Assembly (NCBI RefSeq): GCF_022378355.1
Contig: NZ_JAKMAJ010000006.1
Span: forward strand, 186,001 to 250,000
Source: Brenneria bubanii
GTDB taxonomy: Bacteria > Pseudomonadota > Gammaproteobacteria > Enterobacterales > Enterobacteriaceae
DNA: 64,000 nucleotides
Direction of reading: 5' to 3'
Below the pieces are notes generated by a model, which saw only the letters and a list, made by a program, of their open reading frames with translations, did not search any database and was not told where the DNA came from. The stretch's first letter is position 1. Each line of letters opens with the position of its first letter. Positions 30,265-40,178 of this stretch are shown one piece after another. Made by a program: the position numbers and the translations under genes.

Positions 30265-30723
30265 TTAGCGATCGTCGTTATCGTCCCGATGCTCAATATT
30301 TCTACTGCCGTTATCTTTACGCTGATACTCGCCTTCAAACGTATTGCCGGCGTCGGCGCCGGAGCGCCAAATATGCAAATGCGGCATCAGCTTAAGGGTC
30401 AGGCGTTTTTGTACCGGCGGCAGCAGTAGCAATAGCCCCAGAAAATCGGTGAAAAAGCCGGGTATCAAAAGCAGAAACCCCGCCAGCACCAATGACACGC
30501 TTTTCACCATTTCCGCAGCGGGGCTTTCGCCCGATGCCATTTTCTGTTGCATTTGCACAATGGTTTTCACGCCCTGATTGCGCACCAGGGATACGCCGAC
30601 ACAGGAAGTGAACACCACCAACAGCAAGGTTATCGCTACGCCAAGCACCTCCGCCACCTGAATAAACAGAGATATCTCTATGTAAACAAAAATAAAAATT
30701 AATAATAGTGGTAACCAGCGCAC
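30265..30723 (-). CDS. fxsA: inner-membrane protein FxsA
   Basis: A 152-residue membrane protein with three to four hydrophobic segments and a polar tail (NGSRNIEHRDDNDDR). Family features include FVYIEISLFIQVAEVLG and PGFFTDFLGLLLLLPPVQ. In E. coli, overexpressed FxsA relieves F-exclusion of phage T7. It lies between aspA and groS as in E. coli, divergent from aspA. Confidence 0.9.
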   Translation of the reverse strand: MRWLPLLLIFIFVYIEISLFIQVAEVLGVAITLLLVVFTSCVGVSLVRNQGVKTIVQMQQKMASGESPAAEMVKSVSLVLAGFLLLIPGFFTDFLGLLLLLPPVQKRLTLKLMPHLHIWRSGADAGNTFEGEYQRKDNGSRNIEHRDDNDDR

Positions 30724-31106
30724 CTGATTCTCCTGTTTCTGGAACGCCTGTTGTTAAAAACAAACGCTATTGTTGTAAACAAATTATGTTATTGAAAACA
30801 AATATGACCAGGCATCGCTGCACTGCACATTATAATCTACTGAGATGGTAGCGTGATCGGCTGTTTTCAAGCTATGACATAGCCATTTGTTATCTGAAAG
30901 TGGCGAGTCGTGACGACTATCACAGTTCAATTATCTGAGTGTAATGGAAAGATCAGATAGTGATCCAGGCTACTATTTTTTTGACGAATACAGCATATCA
31001 TCACGCTAATTAGTGTTGTTTTGGTTAAACATGCTGCAATCATGCTGGTGATAGTGCAATTAGTTCAAACATTTTCTAGTCAGCAGAATATACAGAGAAG
31101 GCTCTC
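30724..31106. other. fxsA-aspA divergent promoter region
   Basis: About 380 bp, AT-rich and non-coding. It holds one good CRP site (listed separately); no FNR half-sites with proper spacing were found. Confidence 0.5.
30909..30924 (+). promoter_or_regulatory. CRP-binding site upstream of aspA
   Basis: CGTGA-cgacta-TCACA matches the TGTGA-N6-TCACA consensus at nine of ten positions, about 180 bp before aspA. CRP activation of aspA is known in E. coli. Confidence 0.65.
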
Positions 31107-32543
31107 ATGTCAGATAATATTCGTATTGAAGAAGACCTGTTAGGTACTAAAGAAGTTCCCGCAGATGCCTATTATGGTGTTCATACCTTACGGGCTGTCG
31201 AAAATTTTTATATCAGCAACAGTAAAATCAGCGACATTCCGGAATTTGTACGCGGCATGGTTATGGTTAAAAAATCGGCGGCGCTGGCGAACAAGGAACT
31301 GCAAACTATCCCCCGAAAAATTGCCGATGTCATTATTCAGGCGTGTGATGAAGTGCTGAATAACGGCAAATGCATGGATCAATTCCCGATTGATGTCTAC
31401 CAGGGCGGCGCGGGCACCTCGGTAAACATGAATACCAACGAGGTTTTAGCCAATATTGGTCTGGAATTGATGGGCCACCAAAAAGGCGAATACCAATATC
31501 TCAATCCGAACGATCATCTGAACAAATGCCAGTCGACCAATGACGTTTACCCCACCGGGTTCCGCATCGCGGTTTACGCCTCGGTGCTGAAACTGATTGA
31601 GGCGCTGACGCAGCTCGGTGACGGTTTCGAACGCAAGGCCAAAGAATTTGAAAACATATTGAAAATGGGACGAACCCAGCTACAAGACGCGGTGCCGATG
31701 ACTTTGGGTCAGGAGTTCCATGCTTTCAATGTGTTACTAAAAGAAGAAAATAAAAACCTGCTGCGTACCGCGGAACTGTTGTTGGAAGTGAATCTGGGCG
31801 CAACGGCAATCGGCACCAAGCTGAATACGCCGGATGGCTATCAGCAGCTGGCGGTAAAACGTCTGGCGGAAGTCAGCGGTCTGCCATGCGTTCCCGCAGA
31901 AGATCTGATTGAAGCGACCTCTGACTGCGGCGCATACGTTATGGTGCACAGTTCGCTTAAGCGCGTGGCCGTGAAGCTATCGAAAATCTGTAACGACTTA
32001 CGTCTGCTGTCTTCCGGACCACGCACCGGTTTGAATGAAATCAACCTGCCGCAGTTGCAGGCCGGCTCGTCAATCATGCCGGCCAAAGTTAACCCGGTGG
32101 TGCCGGAAGTGGTTAATCAGGTTTGCTTTAAAGTGATTGGCAACGACACCTGCGTCACCATGGCCGCCGAAGCCGGACAGCTCCAGCTCAACGTCATGGA
32201 GCCGGTGATCGGCCAGGCCATGTTTGAATCAACGCACATTCTGGCCAATGCCTGCTACAACCTGTTGGAGAAATGCGTGAACGGCATCACTGCCAATAAA
32301 GCGGTTTGCGAAGCCTACGTGTTTAATTCTATCGGCATCGTTACTTACCTGAATCCGTTTATCGGCCATCATAACGGCGACATTGTCGGTAAAATCTGCG
32401 CGGAAACCGGCAAAAGCGTGCGGGAAGTGGTGTTGGAGAGAGGCTTGCTGACCGAGGCCGAACTGGATGACATCTTCTCTACGCAGAATCTGATGCATCC
32501 GGCGTACAAGGCCAAGCGTTATACCGACGAGAGCGAACAATAG
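31107..32543 (+). CDS. aspA: aspartate ammonia-lyase
   Basis: A 478-residue fumarase/aspartase-superfamily enzyme that converts L-aspartate to fumarate and ammonia. The signature loop is [12 protein letters not shown] (about residue 317), with the substrate-binding segments [10 protein letters not shown] and [12 protein letters not shown]. The length equals E. coli AspA, and the start has GAGAAGG upstream. It supplies fumarate for anaerobic respiration and uses aspartate as a nitrogen source. Confidence 0.97.
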   Translation: MSDNIRIEEDLLGTKEVPADAYYGVHTLRAVENFYISNSKISDIPEFVRGMVMVKKSAALANKELQTIPRKIADVIIQACDEVLNNGKCMDQFPIDVYQGGAGTSVNMNTNEVLANIGLELMGHQKGEYQYLNPNDHLNKCQSTNDVYPTGFRIAVYASVLKLIEALTQLGDGFERKAKEFENILKMGRTQLQDAVPMTLGQEFHAFNVLLKEENKNLLRTAELLLEVNLGATAIGTKLNTPDGYQQLAVKRLAEVSGLPCVPAEDLIEATSDCGAYVMVHSSLKRVAVKLSKICNDLRLLSSGPRTGLNEINLPQLQAGSSIMPAKVNPVVPEVVNQVCFKVIGNDTCVTMAAEAGQLQLNVMEPVIGQAMFESTHILANACYNLLEKCVNGITANKAVCEAYVFNSIGIVTYLNPFIGHHNGDIVGKICAETGKSVREVVLERGLLTEAELDDIFSTQNLMHPAYKAKRYTDESEQ

Positions 32544-32697
32544 TCTTCACGCCCTGAGCACGGGGCGCCAGCTTTGCAAAAGAAAGCGACGCGCCCGTGC
32601 ATTACACCGCGTATAGCCGTGACGAAGCCTGTCATTCCCCTCCACAGACAAAGCAGGGTATAGTGTCCCCCGATATTTACCTTAAACGGAGGCCACG

Positions 32698-33030
32698 ATG
32701 TCAGACCATGCTGCTTACGATGCCGTCGTCATACTCTGCACCGCCCCCGACGAGCCTTGTGCGCAACAGCTTGCCTCATCATTATTGGCAGCGCGGCTCG
32801 CCGCTTGCGTAACGCTACTGCCCGGCGCCCGATCGTTCTATTTTTGGCAAGAAAAGCTGGAACAGCAATCAGAAGTACAAATGCTGATCAAAAGCGATTC
32901 ATCACATCAGCAAGCTTTGCTGACTCACTTGAAACAACATCATCCTTATCAGACACCGGAACTGCTGGTGCTGCCGGTACTGGATGGCGATAGCGACTAT
33001 CTGACATGGCTCAACGCATCTTTACGCTGA
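32698..33030 (+). CDS. cutA: CutA1 divalent-cation tolerance protein
   Basis: A 110-residue trimeric ferredoxin-like protein with CutA1 motifs: [39 protein letters not shown], and [19 protein letters not shown]. It is linked to copper tolerance in E. coli, though the mechanism is unclear. The start has GGAGGCCACG upstream. Its end overlaps the dsbD start by 25 bp, indicating one operon. Confidence 0.93.
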   Translation: MSDHAAYDAVVILCTAPDEPCAQQLASSLLAARLAACVTLLPGARSFYFWQEKLEQQSEVQMLIKSDSSHQQALLTHLKQHHPYQTPELLVLPVLDGDSDYLTWLNASLR

Positions 33031-34724
33031 TTATCCTGCTTTGGACCCTGATGGGCGCTAACGCCTCCGCCGCCTCTCCTTTTGGTCAATCCGGCATCGG
33101 CAATAATCAGAATTCTTCATTTTTATCTGTCGATCAAGCATTTGCCTTTGACTTTCAGCAGCGGAATAACCAGTTAACCGTTCGTTGGGAAATACAGCCC
33201 GGCTACTATCTCTACCGTCAGCAAATAAAGCTGGAAAGCAGTGACGCGCGGCTTGGCGAGATCAAGATACCGGCCGGCATCAGCCATCAGGATGACTATT
33301 TCGGCCAGGTTTTCATTTTTAAGCAACATGCGGCGCTTACCGTACCGCTGCTCCAGGCGAATGACAACGCGACGGTGAAAGTCAGCTATCAGGGCTGTGC
33401 CGAAGCCGGATTTTGCTACCCGCCGGAGACGCGAATCATTCCATTAAGCCTGGTTGAGCGACCTGCCGTCGACGGACCCGCGCAAAGCCAACCGCCATCG
33501 GAAACGCCGTTGCCTTTCTCCCCCTGGTGGGCGTTAGTGATTGGTGTCGGCGTTGCGTTTACGCCCTGCGTATTGCCGATGTATCCGTTGATATCCAGCC
33601 TGGTGCTCGGCAGGAAAACGCAGTTGACGCCCCGGCGAACCTTTTGGTTGTCGATGACATACGTACAGGGGATGGCGCTGACCTACACGCTGCTGGGGCT
33701 AATTGTTGCCGCCGCAGGGCTACGCTTTCAGGCGGCGCTGCAGCACCCCGCGGTGTTGATTACGTTGTCGGTTCTGTTCATCGCGTTGGCGCTGTCGATG
33801 TTCGGCCTTTACACCCTGCAACTGCCCTCCGCCATACAGACCAGACTGACCGAATGGAGCAACCGCCAGCAAGGCGGTTCGTTAGCGGGCGTATTCAGCA
33901 TGGGGGCGCTGGCGGGATTGATTTGTTCCCCTTGCACCACGGCGCCGCTTAGCGCCATTCTGCTTTATATTGCGCAAAGCGGTAATTTACCCGCAGGAGG
34001 CGGCTCGCTGTATTTGTATGCGCTCGGCATGGGTCTGCCGTTGATTTTAGTCACGCAATTTGGCAACCGGTTGTTGCCCCGTAGCGGTCCGTGGATGCAA
34101 TACGTCAAAGAAGCGTTTGGTTTTGTTATTCTGGCGCTACCGATTTTTCTTCTTGAGCGCATACTGGGAGAAACTTGGGGAGCCAGATTATGGAGCCTGC
34201 TGGCCGTCGTCTTTTTCGGCTGGGCGTTCGCACTGAGCTTACGCAGCCGCAAAGGCTGGATGCGCGGTGTTCAGTTACTGCTGCTGGCCAGCGCGTTAGT
34301 CAGCGCCAGACCGCTCCAGAATTGGATATTTTCGCCCGAGGGCGCAACTCGGCGGCAGGCGGCCACCTTACTTAACTTTACGCCGGTGACAAACATCGCC
34401 GGTTTAAATCACACGCTGGCGGCCAGCCAACGCCCCGTAATGCTTGATCTGTACGCCGATTGGTGCGTGGCCTGCAAAGAGTTTGAAAAATACACCTTCG
34501 CTAATAGTGAGGTACAGCGCCATTTGTCGCGCATGACGTTATTACAGGCCGATGTGACCGAGAATCGGGCGGAACAAAGTAATATGCTGAAACAGCTACA
34601 GGTTCTTGGTCTGCCCACTATCCTGTTTTTTGATGCGCAAGGTAAAGAAATCCCCGGCTCGCGCGTCACCGGCTTTATGGATGCAGAGAAATTTAAGGCG
34701 CATTTACAGAAAGTTAGCCCATAA
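33006..34724 (+). CDS. dsbD: thiol:disulfide interchange protein DsbD
   Basis: A 572-residue inner-membrane reductant conduit with three parts. The N-terminal periplasmic alpha domain has a signal peptide and the motif [14 protein letters not shown]. The eight-helix beta domain has its cysteines in [11 protein letters not shown] and [13 protein letters not shown]. The C-terminal thioredoxin-like gamma domain has [14 protein letters not shown]. It passes electrons from thioredoxin to periplasmic DsbC, DsbG and CcmG. The ATG at 33006 lies inside cutA. Confidence 0.96.
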   Translation: MAQRIFTLIILLWTLMGANASAASPFGQSGIGNNQNSSFLSVDQAFAFDFQQRNNQLTVRWEIQPGYYLYRQQIKLESSDARLGEIKIPAGISHQDDYFGQVFIFKQHAALTVPLLQANDNATVKVSYQGCAEAGFCYPPETRIIPLSLVERPAVDGPAQSQPPSETPLPFSPWWALVIGVGVAFTPCVLPMYPLISSLVLGRKTQLTPRRTFWLSMTYVQGMALTYTLLGLIVAAAGLRFQAALQHPAVLITLSVLFIALALSMFGLYTLQLPSAIQTRLTEWSNRQQGGSLAGVFSMGALAGLICSPCTTAPLSAILLYIAQSGNLPAGGGSLYLYALGMGLPLILVTQFGNRLLPRSGPWMQYVKEAFGFVILALPIFLLERILGETWGARLWSLLAVVFFGWAFALSLRSRKGWMRGVQLLLLASALVSARPLQNWIFSPEGATRRQAATLLNFTPVTNIAGLNHTLAASQRPVMLDLYADWCVACKEFEKYTFANSEVQRHLSRMTLLQADVTENRAEQSNMLKQLQVLGLPTILFFDAQGKEIPGSRVTGFMDAEKFKAHLQKVSP

Positions 34725-34767
34725 AAAACGCAATGTTATCTGGCAACAGTTTTTTGGAGGAAACCCA

Positions 34768-35343
34768 ATGCAACGGGAAGACGTTCTTGAACAAGCGCTC
34801 ACTCTGTTAGAGCAGCACGGTTTCGCCATGACCACGCTGGACATGCTGGCTAAAAAACTGAACGTGCCGACGGCTGAGCTACAGTCGTTCTGGCCCGATC
34901 GCGAAGCCCTGCTGTATGACAGTCTACGCCATCACAGCCAACAGGTTGACGCCTGGCGCCGGCAGTTGCTGCTGGACGACAGCAAAAGCATCGAGCAAAA
35001 GCTGCTGGCGAGATATCAGGTTCTGCACAACGCGGTAAAACAACAACGTTATCCTGGCTGCCTGTTTATTGCCGCCTGTAGCTTTTTTCCTGATATCAAC
35101 CACCCGATACATCAGGTTGCAGAGCAACAGAAGCAAGCGTCTTATCGCTACACGCGCGCTTTGCTGGAAGATCTGGAAACCGACGATCCGGAAATGGTCG
35201 CCCAGCAGATGGAACTGATTCTGGAAGGCTGCTTGAGCAAACTGCTGGTAAAGCATCAGGCGTCCAGCATTGCGACGGCGCAGCGACTGGCGGAAGACGT
35301 TCTGCGTTTTTCATTATGTCGTAAGAACGGCGCATTAACCTGA
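34768..35343 (+). CDS. yjdC: TetR-family regulator YjdC
   Basis: A 191-residue TetR/AcrR-type regulator matching E. coli YjdC. The N-terminal helix-turn-helix covers residues 1-50 ([19 protein letters not shown]). The C-terminal domain contains [20 protein letters not shown] and ends RKNGALT. The ATG at 34768 follows TTGGAGGAAACCC; the longer in-frame frame overlapping dsbD is not credible. The cutA-dsbD-yjdC-tRNA-Phe order is as in E. coli. Its target is unknown. Confidence 0.9.
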   Translation: MQREDVLEQALTLLEQHGFAMTTLDMLAKKLNVPTAELQSFWPDREALLYDSLRHHSQQVDAWRRQLLLDDSKSIEQKLLARYQVLHNAVKQQRYPGCLFIAACSFFPDINHPIHQVAEQQKQASYRYTRALLEDLETDDPEMVAQQMELILEGCLSKLLVKHQASSIATAQRLAEDVLRFSLCRKNGALT

Positions 35344-35470
35344 CGTCAGACACAATGCGTGGCGCCCCTCCGCGTTTTGGCTGAAAAGTCGGCAGTCGGC
35401 AGAGTTTTCCGCGCTTTAGCGCATAAACCCGTTGACGACGCGCGGGCAATACGGTTTAATGCGCCCCGTT

Positions 35471-35546
35471 GCCCGGATAGCTCAGTCGGTAGAGCAGAGG
35501 ATTGAAAATCCTCGTGTCCTTGGTTCGATTCCGAGTCCGGGCACCA
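35471..35546 (+). tRNA. pheU: tRNA-Phe (GAA), integration site of the ICE
   Basis: A 76-nt cloverleaf with acceptor GCCCGGA/TCCGGGC, anticodon GAA in ATTGAAAAT, and encoded CCA. The sequence is nearly identical to E. coli tRNA-Phe. The position after yjdC corresponds to pheU, a known attachment site for SPI-7/HAI2-type elements. Confidence 0.95.
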
Positions 35547-35743
35547 TTAATTCTGCATCAAAGCACGCTGGTTAGAGGGAAAACCCTTTGACGGGCGGAA
35601 AAAATGGAACCGGAAAGTTAATATCGCAGTGTTTTCTAAGACCTGTACACTCGATGTTAATGATTAGGTTCCTCTCAAAAAGGATGCCTGTGTCCGCAGG
35701 CGTCCTTTTCTCGATCGCTGGCAATTCTTACAGTTCGTTAAAG

Positions 35744-36766
35744 TTATGTCAAGGCGTGACTGGTTTCTACCTCGCCCGCCGGAATGACATCCATATACAG
35801 CGACAATTCATCCTCTAGTGCCTGCCCTGTGATCGCCAAATCCAACTCGACGTATTCCATTGTGGTACTGACGCTCCGATGCCCCAGCAACCCTTTGACC
35901 AGCGCCAGATTGCGATCGGGCGACTTCATCATTTCCGTCGCCAGGGTATGCCTGAATCGGTGAGGACTCACCTTAAAACCACACTCCTTTGTCAGTCTGG
36001 TGAAAAACGAACGAACAGGCTGTATCGCCGGTTCGGGGCCGACTTCGCCTGATGGATTCAGAAATCTTGCCACATCAAACAGGTAGCTTTCGCGTTCGGC
36101 GCCTTGTTCTATGGCGCGTTCAACCAATATCCGCATACGCTCGCGGACAAAACTGACGACAGGAACCCGCCACTCACGATGAGTTTTACTCCCCTCTCTG
36201 CACAGTAGAATGGCATTGGCCCCCAGATCGACGTCCATCAGACGTATGTGCAACAACTGGTTTTGCCGCATACCGGTCGAACGCAACACATCAATCACCG
36301 TCCGCCAATACCACACCGGATAGAGCGCGCAAGGCCGGCCTTCCCTCTCCCGGCGCTTTTCTTTTACTTCAAATTGCCCCAGAACCAGGTTCACCCTGAC
36401 CAGTTGGTCGCGACTCAGGATTTTCTTTCGTTTGCTTCCTAATGGCACCTGTGTTTCGTTGAGCGGATTCTCTCCGATAGTGAGCCATTTCTTCTTGATC
36501 CCCTGGTTGTAAAGCGCCCGTAAATGACGCACCTTATTATTCCAGGTGCTGGTCGTTAAGCCTCTTCCCAGCATATCCCTGCGCCATAAAAGCAAGTCAT
36601 GGTGAGTCACTTCGTCAGGCAACCTGTTATGGCCGATGAATTTCCGAAACACCGCGACCACGCGCCGATAGCTATTTTCAGTGTCCGGTCGCAATGGTTT
36701 GGAGAAAAAGTATTCATCAAGCAGTGCATCCCAGCTCATTAACCGTTCCTTATTCATGATTGACAT
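35744..36766 (-). CDS. tyrosine-type site-specific integrase of the ICE
   Basis: A 340-residue tyrosine recombinase. The N-terminal SAM-like DNA-binding domain covers about 10-100. The catalytic domain has Arg167 (STGMRQNQ), His269-x-x-Arg272 (SPHRFRH), His296 (LLGHRS) and nucleophile Tyr305 (TTMEYVEL). It probably catalyses insertion at and excision from tRNA-Phe, whose 3' end lies about 200 bp beyond its stop codon. The start at 36766 has AGAGGG upstream. It is immediately downstream of the relaxase-like gene, the usual order in this ICE family. Confidence 0.93.
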   Translation of the reverse strand: MSIMNKERLMSWDALLDEYFFSKPLRPDTENSYRRVVAVFRKFIGHNRLPDEVTHHDLLLWRRDMLGRGLTTSTWNNKVRHLRALYNQGIKKKWLTIGENPLNETQVPLGSKRKKILSRDQLVRVNLVLGQFEVKEKRREREGRPCALYPVWYWRTVIDVLRSTGMRQNQLLHIRLMDVDLGANAILLCREGSKTHREWRVPVVSFVRERMRILVERAIEQGAERESYLFDVARFLNPSGEVGPEPAIQPVRSFFTRLTKECGFKVSPHRFRHTLATEMMKSPDRNLALVKGLLGHRSVSTTMEYVELDLAITGQALEDELSLYMDVIPAGEVETSHALT

Positions 36767-36826
36767 CCCTCTTGTTTAACAGACATACAGCGAACGCCCG
36801 GCTCCCCAGGCCACAGATAATTCCAG

Positions 36827-38503
36827 TCAGGGGATAACCAGCATCTTGCTATCGTCAGGTACATTTTTTCCGCGAAAGAGCAAACTCGCTTTAATGAGGT
36901 AGCCTTTAATTCGTTTATAAGGGCCCGAGCCATTGGTGCTTTCATACAGGTGAGCAAAATAAAAACGTTTCCCTTTGACCCGACGGTGTTTTTCCAGACG
37001 TTCAAAGTCCTCCTGGAGGGCTTCGCGCTGATTGCCATCCAGTCCTTGCTGTTTCAGATAAAGATAAAAAATACCGGGTACGGTGATGAAGACAAAACCA
37101 GAAACAAAATGGACCCTCGCCCCTGCCGTGTTGACCTCGATCTCGCCTGAATTAAGTCCTTCACTTAACCATTCCCAAAAATGCTCTCCCGGTTTATTTT
37201 CTGAGGACGGGTCACCAAACGGCGGCATTTGATCCTCTGGCGCGGGCGTTGTCCCACCGACGCTCGCGGCAATGTCCAGGGGCTCGGCTGGCGGTAACGG
37301 TTCAATTTCAGGCCTGGCTGTTTGATCGGATAAGTCAGCAAATTTTTCCGTTACATCAGGCATATCCGGCACCGGGGCGTGGCTATCTTTAGGCGAAGGA
37401 ACCTCTTCCTGATTTTTTGGGTGCGCCGGCACCTGTGCAGACACCTTCACCGCCATCAGTGACAATAAGGTCTCCATATCCTCTTCAGTGCCGGCAACCG
37501 GTTCCGGCGCCACAACCATTTCAGCCAGCGGTTTATCATTAACGGGTTCATCCAGTGCGGAGCTCAGCAACACATCGGCTGTTGGCGTTTTGCTCACCTC
37601 TGCCGCAGGCCCGCTTTCTACTGACCGCGCCTCTACCGTCGGTAAGGCACTGGCCGCGCTTTGCAAATCCTCCGGCGGGGCCAATGGCCCGGCGGCGGCA
37701 GTGACCGTTTGCTGCGGTACCGGTGAAACGATAGCCACGCTCCCCGACGGTAAGGCAGGCAACAGACTCGCCCCCCGCGCCTGCCGAACGGCTTCCCGGA
37801 CAATCTCATCAATCACCGGTAATGGGCTGGGCTGACGTGCAACAATCATTATGAGTGCCTGGGCGGCCGCCGGCAGCGTCGACAGCCAGGCAATGGCATC
37901 CGACGGCACCAGACGTGCGGCGATCAACGCACTCTGACTTGTCGTCAGTACCGGCTCTGGTGGCTTAACCCTGAAACGAAAACGGTATGGTTCACCCGGT
38001 ACGGTGAGGCCGGGCAACCAGGGCCGGCCGCTCAGCAGCTCGCCTTCAATTTGGCTGAGGGCTGGCAGGTAACGACAAAGGGCGGCGTAAAAAATGACGG
38101 CATTCCACAGTACATTCTGGGCGGACTGATCTTCCGGCGCGGCACCGGGGGGAAGCATATGCCCCCTGGCCAGGCGTACGGCAAAAGTCGTCGTCTGCAG
38201 GGTGACCTCCGCCAGCCCGCCCTCTCCGGCATACTCCCCTTGTTGCGTCGCCGGCAACGATTGCATCAGCGTTACCAAATGCTCCAGGGGCTGCAGATAA
38301 AATTGCCTGTAGAGGTCTCCAGGTAATGCACTGCTTTCCCATAGCTGTTGCAGGCATTGTTTACGGGATATCGGGTTCAACAGTTGTCCGGCAGATACCG
38401 GCATAAAATAGCCTGCGGGGCATGCCGGAGATGAAGACTGAAGCACAGATTTTGCCGGTGCCGCGCGGCTGCCAACCAGTAACGCCCTGATGGCTTTCAG
38501 CAT
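36827..38503 (-). CDS. TraI_2/MobH-type relaxase-like protein with degenerate active site
   Basis: A 558-residue protein with the layout of ICE TraI_2 relaxases: an N-terminal TraI_2 domain (residues about 30-230), a Pro/Ala-rich linker (about 260-420) and a C-terminal DUF1528 domain (EHFWEWLSEGL onward). Family members nick and lead the DNA strand using an HD-like metal site. Here the expected HH is Glu90-Tyr91, the following H is replaced (GGLAEVTLQ), and the HD of the AALLHDLGK block reads AALCRYLPAL. It is probably not a functional nuclease. The start has GGGGAGACGTC upstream. Confidence 0.78.
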   Translation of the reverse strand: MLKAIRALLVGSRAAPAKSVLQSSSPACPAGYFMPVSAGQLLNPISRKQCLQQLWESSALPGDLYRQFYLQPLEHLVTLMQSLPATQQGEYAGEGGLAEVTLQTTTFAVRLARGHMLPPGAAPEDQSAQNVLWNAVIFYAALCRYLPALSQIEGELLSGRPWLPGLTVPGEPYRFRFRVKPPEPVLTTSQSALIAARLVPSDAIAWLSTLPAAAQALIMIVARQPSPLPVIDEIVREAVRQARGASLLPALPSGSVAIVSPVPQQTVTAAAGPLAPPEDLQSAASALPTVEARSVESGPAAEVSKTPTADVLLSSALDEPVNDKPLAEMVVAPEPVAGTEEDMETLLSLMAVKVSAQVPAHPKNQEEVPSPKDSHAPVPDMPDVTEKFADLSDQTARPEIEPLPPAEPLDIAASVGGTTPAPEDQMPPFGDPSSENKPGEHFWEWLSEGLNSGEIEVNTAGARVHFVSGFVFITVPGIFYLYLKQQGLDGNQREALQEDFERLEKHRRVKGKRFYFAHLYESTNGSGPYKRIKGYLIKASLLFRGKNVPDDSKMLVIP

Positions 38504-39942
38504 GACGTCTCCCCGGCGGTATCACGCTCTTCGGCCATAAGCGCCTGCAGCAACGTATTGATCACCAGCGTTTGCCGGGCGCGCGTCACCGCCACATACA
38601 GCAAATTGGTTTCATCCGTGCGCTCGCACTCCGCCATCAACGGATTGGTGATATCGGCAAAATCCTCATCCAGCACCACCACCGGCCACTCCAGCCCCTT
38701 GCTGCGATGTGCCGTTGAAACGGTGACCTGTGCCTGATTTTCATTCGTCACCGCATGCTCACGCATCACCTGTAGCTTTTGTGGCAGGGGGAAATATCGA
38801 TCAAGCAACCGCAATGCCTGATTCATGTCGGCATCTTTGGTGGCTCTGGCCACGGCTTCAAACTCGTCAAAATTGCGATATTCCCGCGCCAGCTGTGGCG
38901 ATTGCATGCGTTCCGGCATATCGGCCGAGAACCAGTACAAATCTTCCATTTCCTCCGTTTTGTAGCCGGCGATGCCGCCCACCCAATACACTTTATTCCC
39001 TGCCAGACTGGCCTGCAGCGCCGCGCCGATGACACCAGCAACGGTCCGGCTCAATATGGCGACATGCCCCTGCTCAGCGTCTTTGGGCAGATGTGCCACG
39101 ACGTTATCACTGCCCCCGTTACCCACCACGGCCAGCGTTTCCCCCTGGCGGGCCAGCAGCATATTCGCCACGCCGGCCACCGCCGGGCCAAACCGAAAAC
39201 TGTGGGTCAGGCAAAGTTGATCCGCATCAGCCAGTTGCGGCGCATCGAGCGCATTTTCGGCGCCGCGAAACCGGTAAATCTGTTGATGACGATCGCCGAC
39301 CAGCACCACGTTGCAGCGCTGTGTCAGTACCAGCGACTGCGTCACCGGGTTTGCATCCTGCCCTTCATCGAACAACACGGTATGCCAGCGCGTCGAGAAG
39401 TCGGGTCGCGAGAGCTGGTACAGCTTAAGATAGACGTCATGGGTGACAGGAAAATGTCCATCTGGTCGGGCAGACTCGTGCCAGAGCCGCTGTGCCGCCG
39501 CTAATATCTTTCCGTCGGACAATCCACTGCGTGCCTCGTCGCTCGGTAAGTGTTGATGCCCAAACCCGGTATCGCCACTACAGAGGAAGGCATTGAATGT
39601 GATGATAGCCGCTCGTGCCAGCGGCCAGTGGCGGGTATTGAGCTGTCGGGCAACATCAGTGATACGCAGATTCCCGGTCAGCCGGTGTTGGTAGTGACAG
39701 CCAAAATTGGGCCAGGCCAATTGATGCGATGTTTTGCATTCCACGTTGAACGGGAATTTTTGCTCGGCTTCATCCCTGACCGCGCGGTTATAGGCGAGAT
39801 AGAGCATCCTGCTTTCAGGGTTGGCCAACGCGAAACGCACCAGGGTCGAGGTTTTGCCTGTGCCGGCAAAGGCCCTGACCACCAGGCGGTGTCCGGACCA
39901 GCCGATGACGGCGGCCTGTTCAGGCGTATCAGAATAGGACAT
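38497..39942 (-). CDS. UvrD/Rep-family ATP-dependent helicase
   Basis: A 481-residue superfamily-1A helicase. Walker A is AGTGKT (residues 26-31). Motif II is DEGQDANPV, with motif III-like GDRHQQIYRFRGA, TAHRSKGLEWPVVVLDED (motif V) and YVAVTRARQTLVI (motif VI). It is short for a UvrD protein and resembles FBH1-like helicases found on mobile elements. The ATG at 39942 is chosen, eight bases after GGAG. Its end overlaps the relaxase-like gene by 7 bp, so both are cotranscribed and it may assist in DNA processing. Confidence 0.85.
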   Translation of the reverse strand: MSYSDTPEQAAVIGWSGHRLVVRAFAGTGKTSTLVRFALANPESRMLYLAYNRAVRDEAEQKFPFNVECKTSHQLAWPNFGCHYQHRLTGNLRITDVARQLNTRHWPLARAAIITFNAFLCSGDTGFGHQHLPSDEARSGLSDGKILAAAQRLWHESARPDGHFPVTHDVYLKLYQLSRPDFSTRWHTVLFDEGQDANPVTQSLVLTQRCNVVLVGDRHQQIYRFRGAENALDAPQLADADQLCLTHSFRFGPAVAGVANMLLARQGETLAVVGNGGSDNVVAHLPKDAEQGHVAILSRTVAGVIGAALQASLAGNKVYWVGGIAGYKTEEMEDLYWFSADMPERMQSPQLAREYRNFDEFEAVARATKDADMNQALRLLDRYFPLPQKLQVMREHAVTNENQAQVTVSTAHRSKGLEWPVVVLDEDFADITNPLMAECERTDETNLLYVAVTRARQTLVINTLLQALMAEERDTAGETSC

Positions 39943-40178
39943 CAGCAGCACTCCGTAAAATCATGACGGGCGTTATGCTGCGTGGGTCGTTACGACGTTC
40001 GCCACAGAAAAACCTTTTCCCGGAAAGAAAAGATTATTTTCAGGCAGGCTTAATGCTACGACAGCGCCTGACCGAAAACACCGCTGAACTGTCTGATAAA
40101 GCAGACGAAATCATACGGTCTAAAATAAAAAAAAACCGGCCAACAGGCCGGCACAAAGATAGCGTTTATTGCCCTGAG
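39943..40178. other. gap between helicase and methylase-like gene
   Basis: About 235 bp with no gene of its own; it contains the terminator of the methylase-like gene (40127-40152) and presumably the helicase promoter. Confidence 0.5.
40127..40152 (-). terminator. terminator after methylase-like gene
   Basis: On the minus strand, CCGGCC-TGTT-GGCCGG followed by nine T. It separates the accessory gene cluster from the helicase-relaxase-integrase group. Confidence 0.88.
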
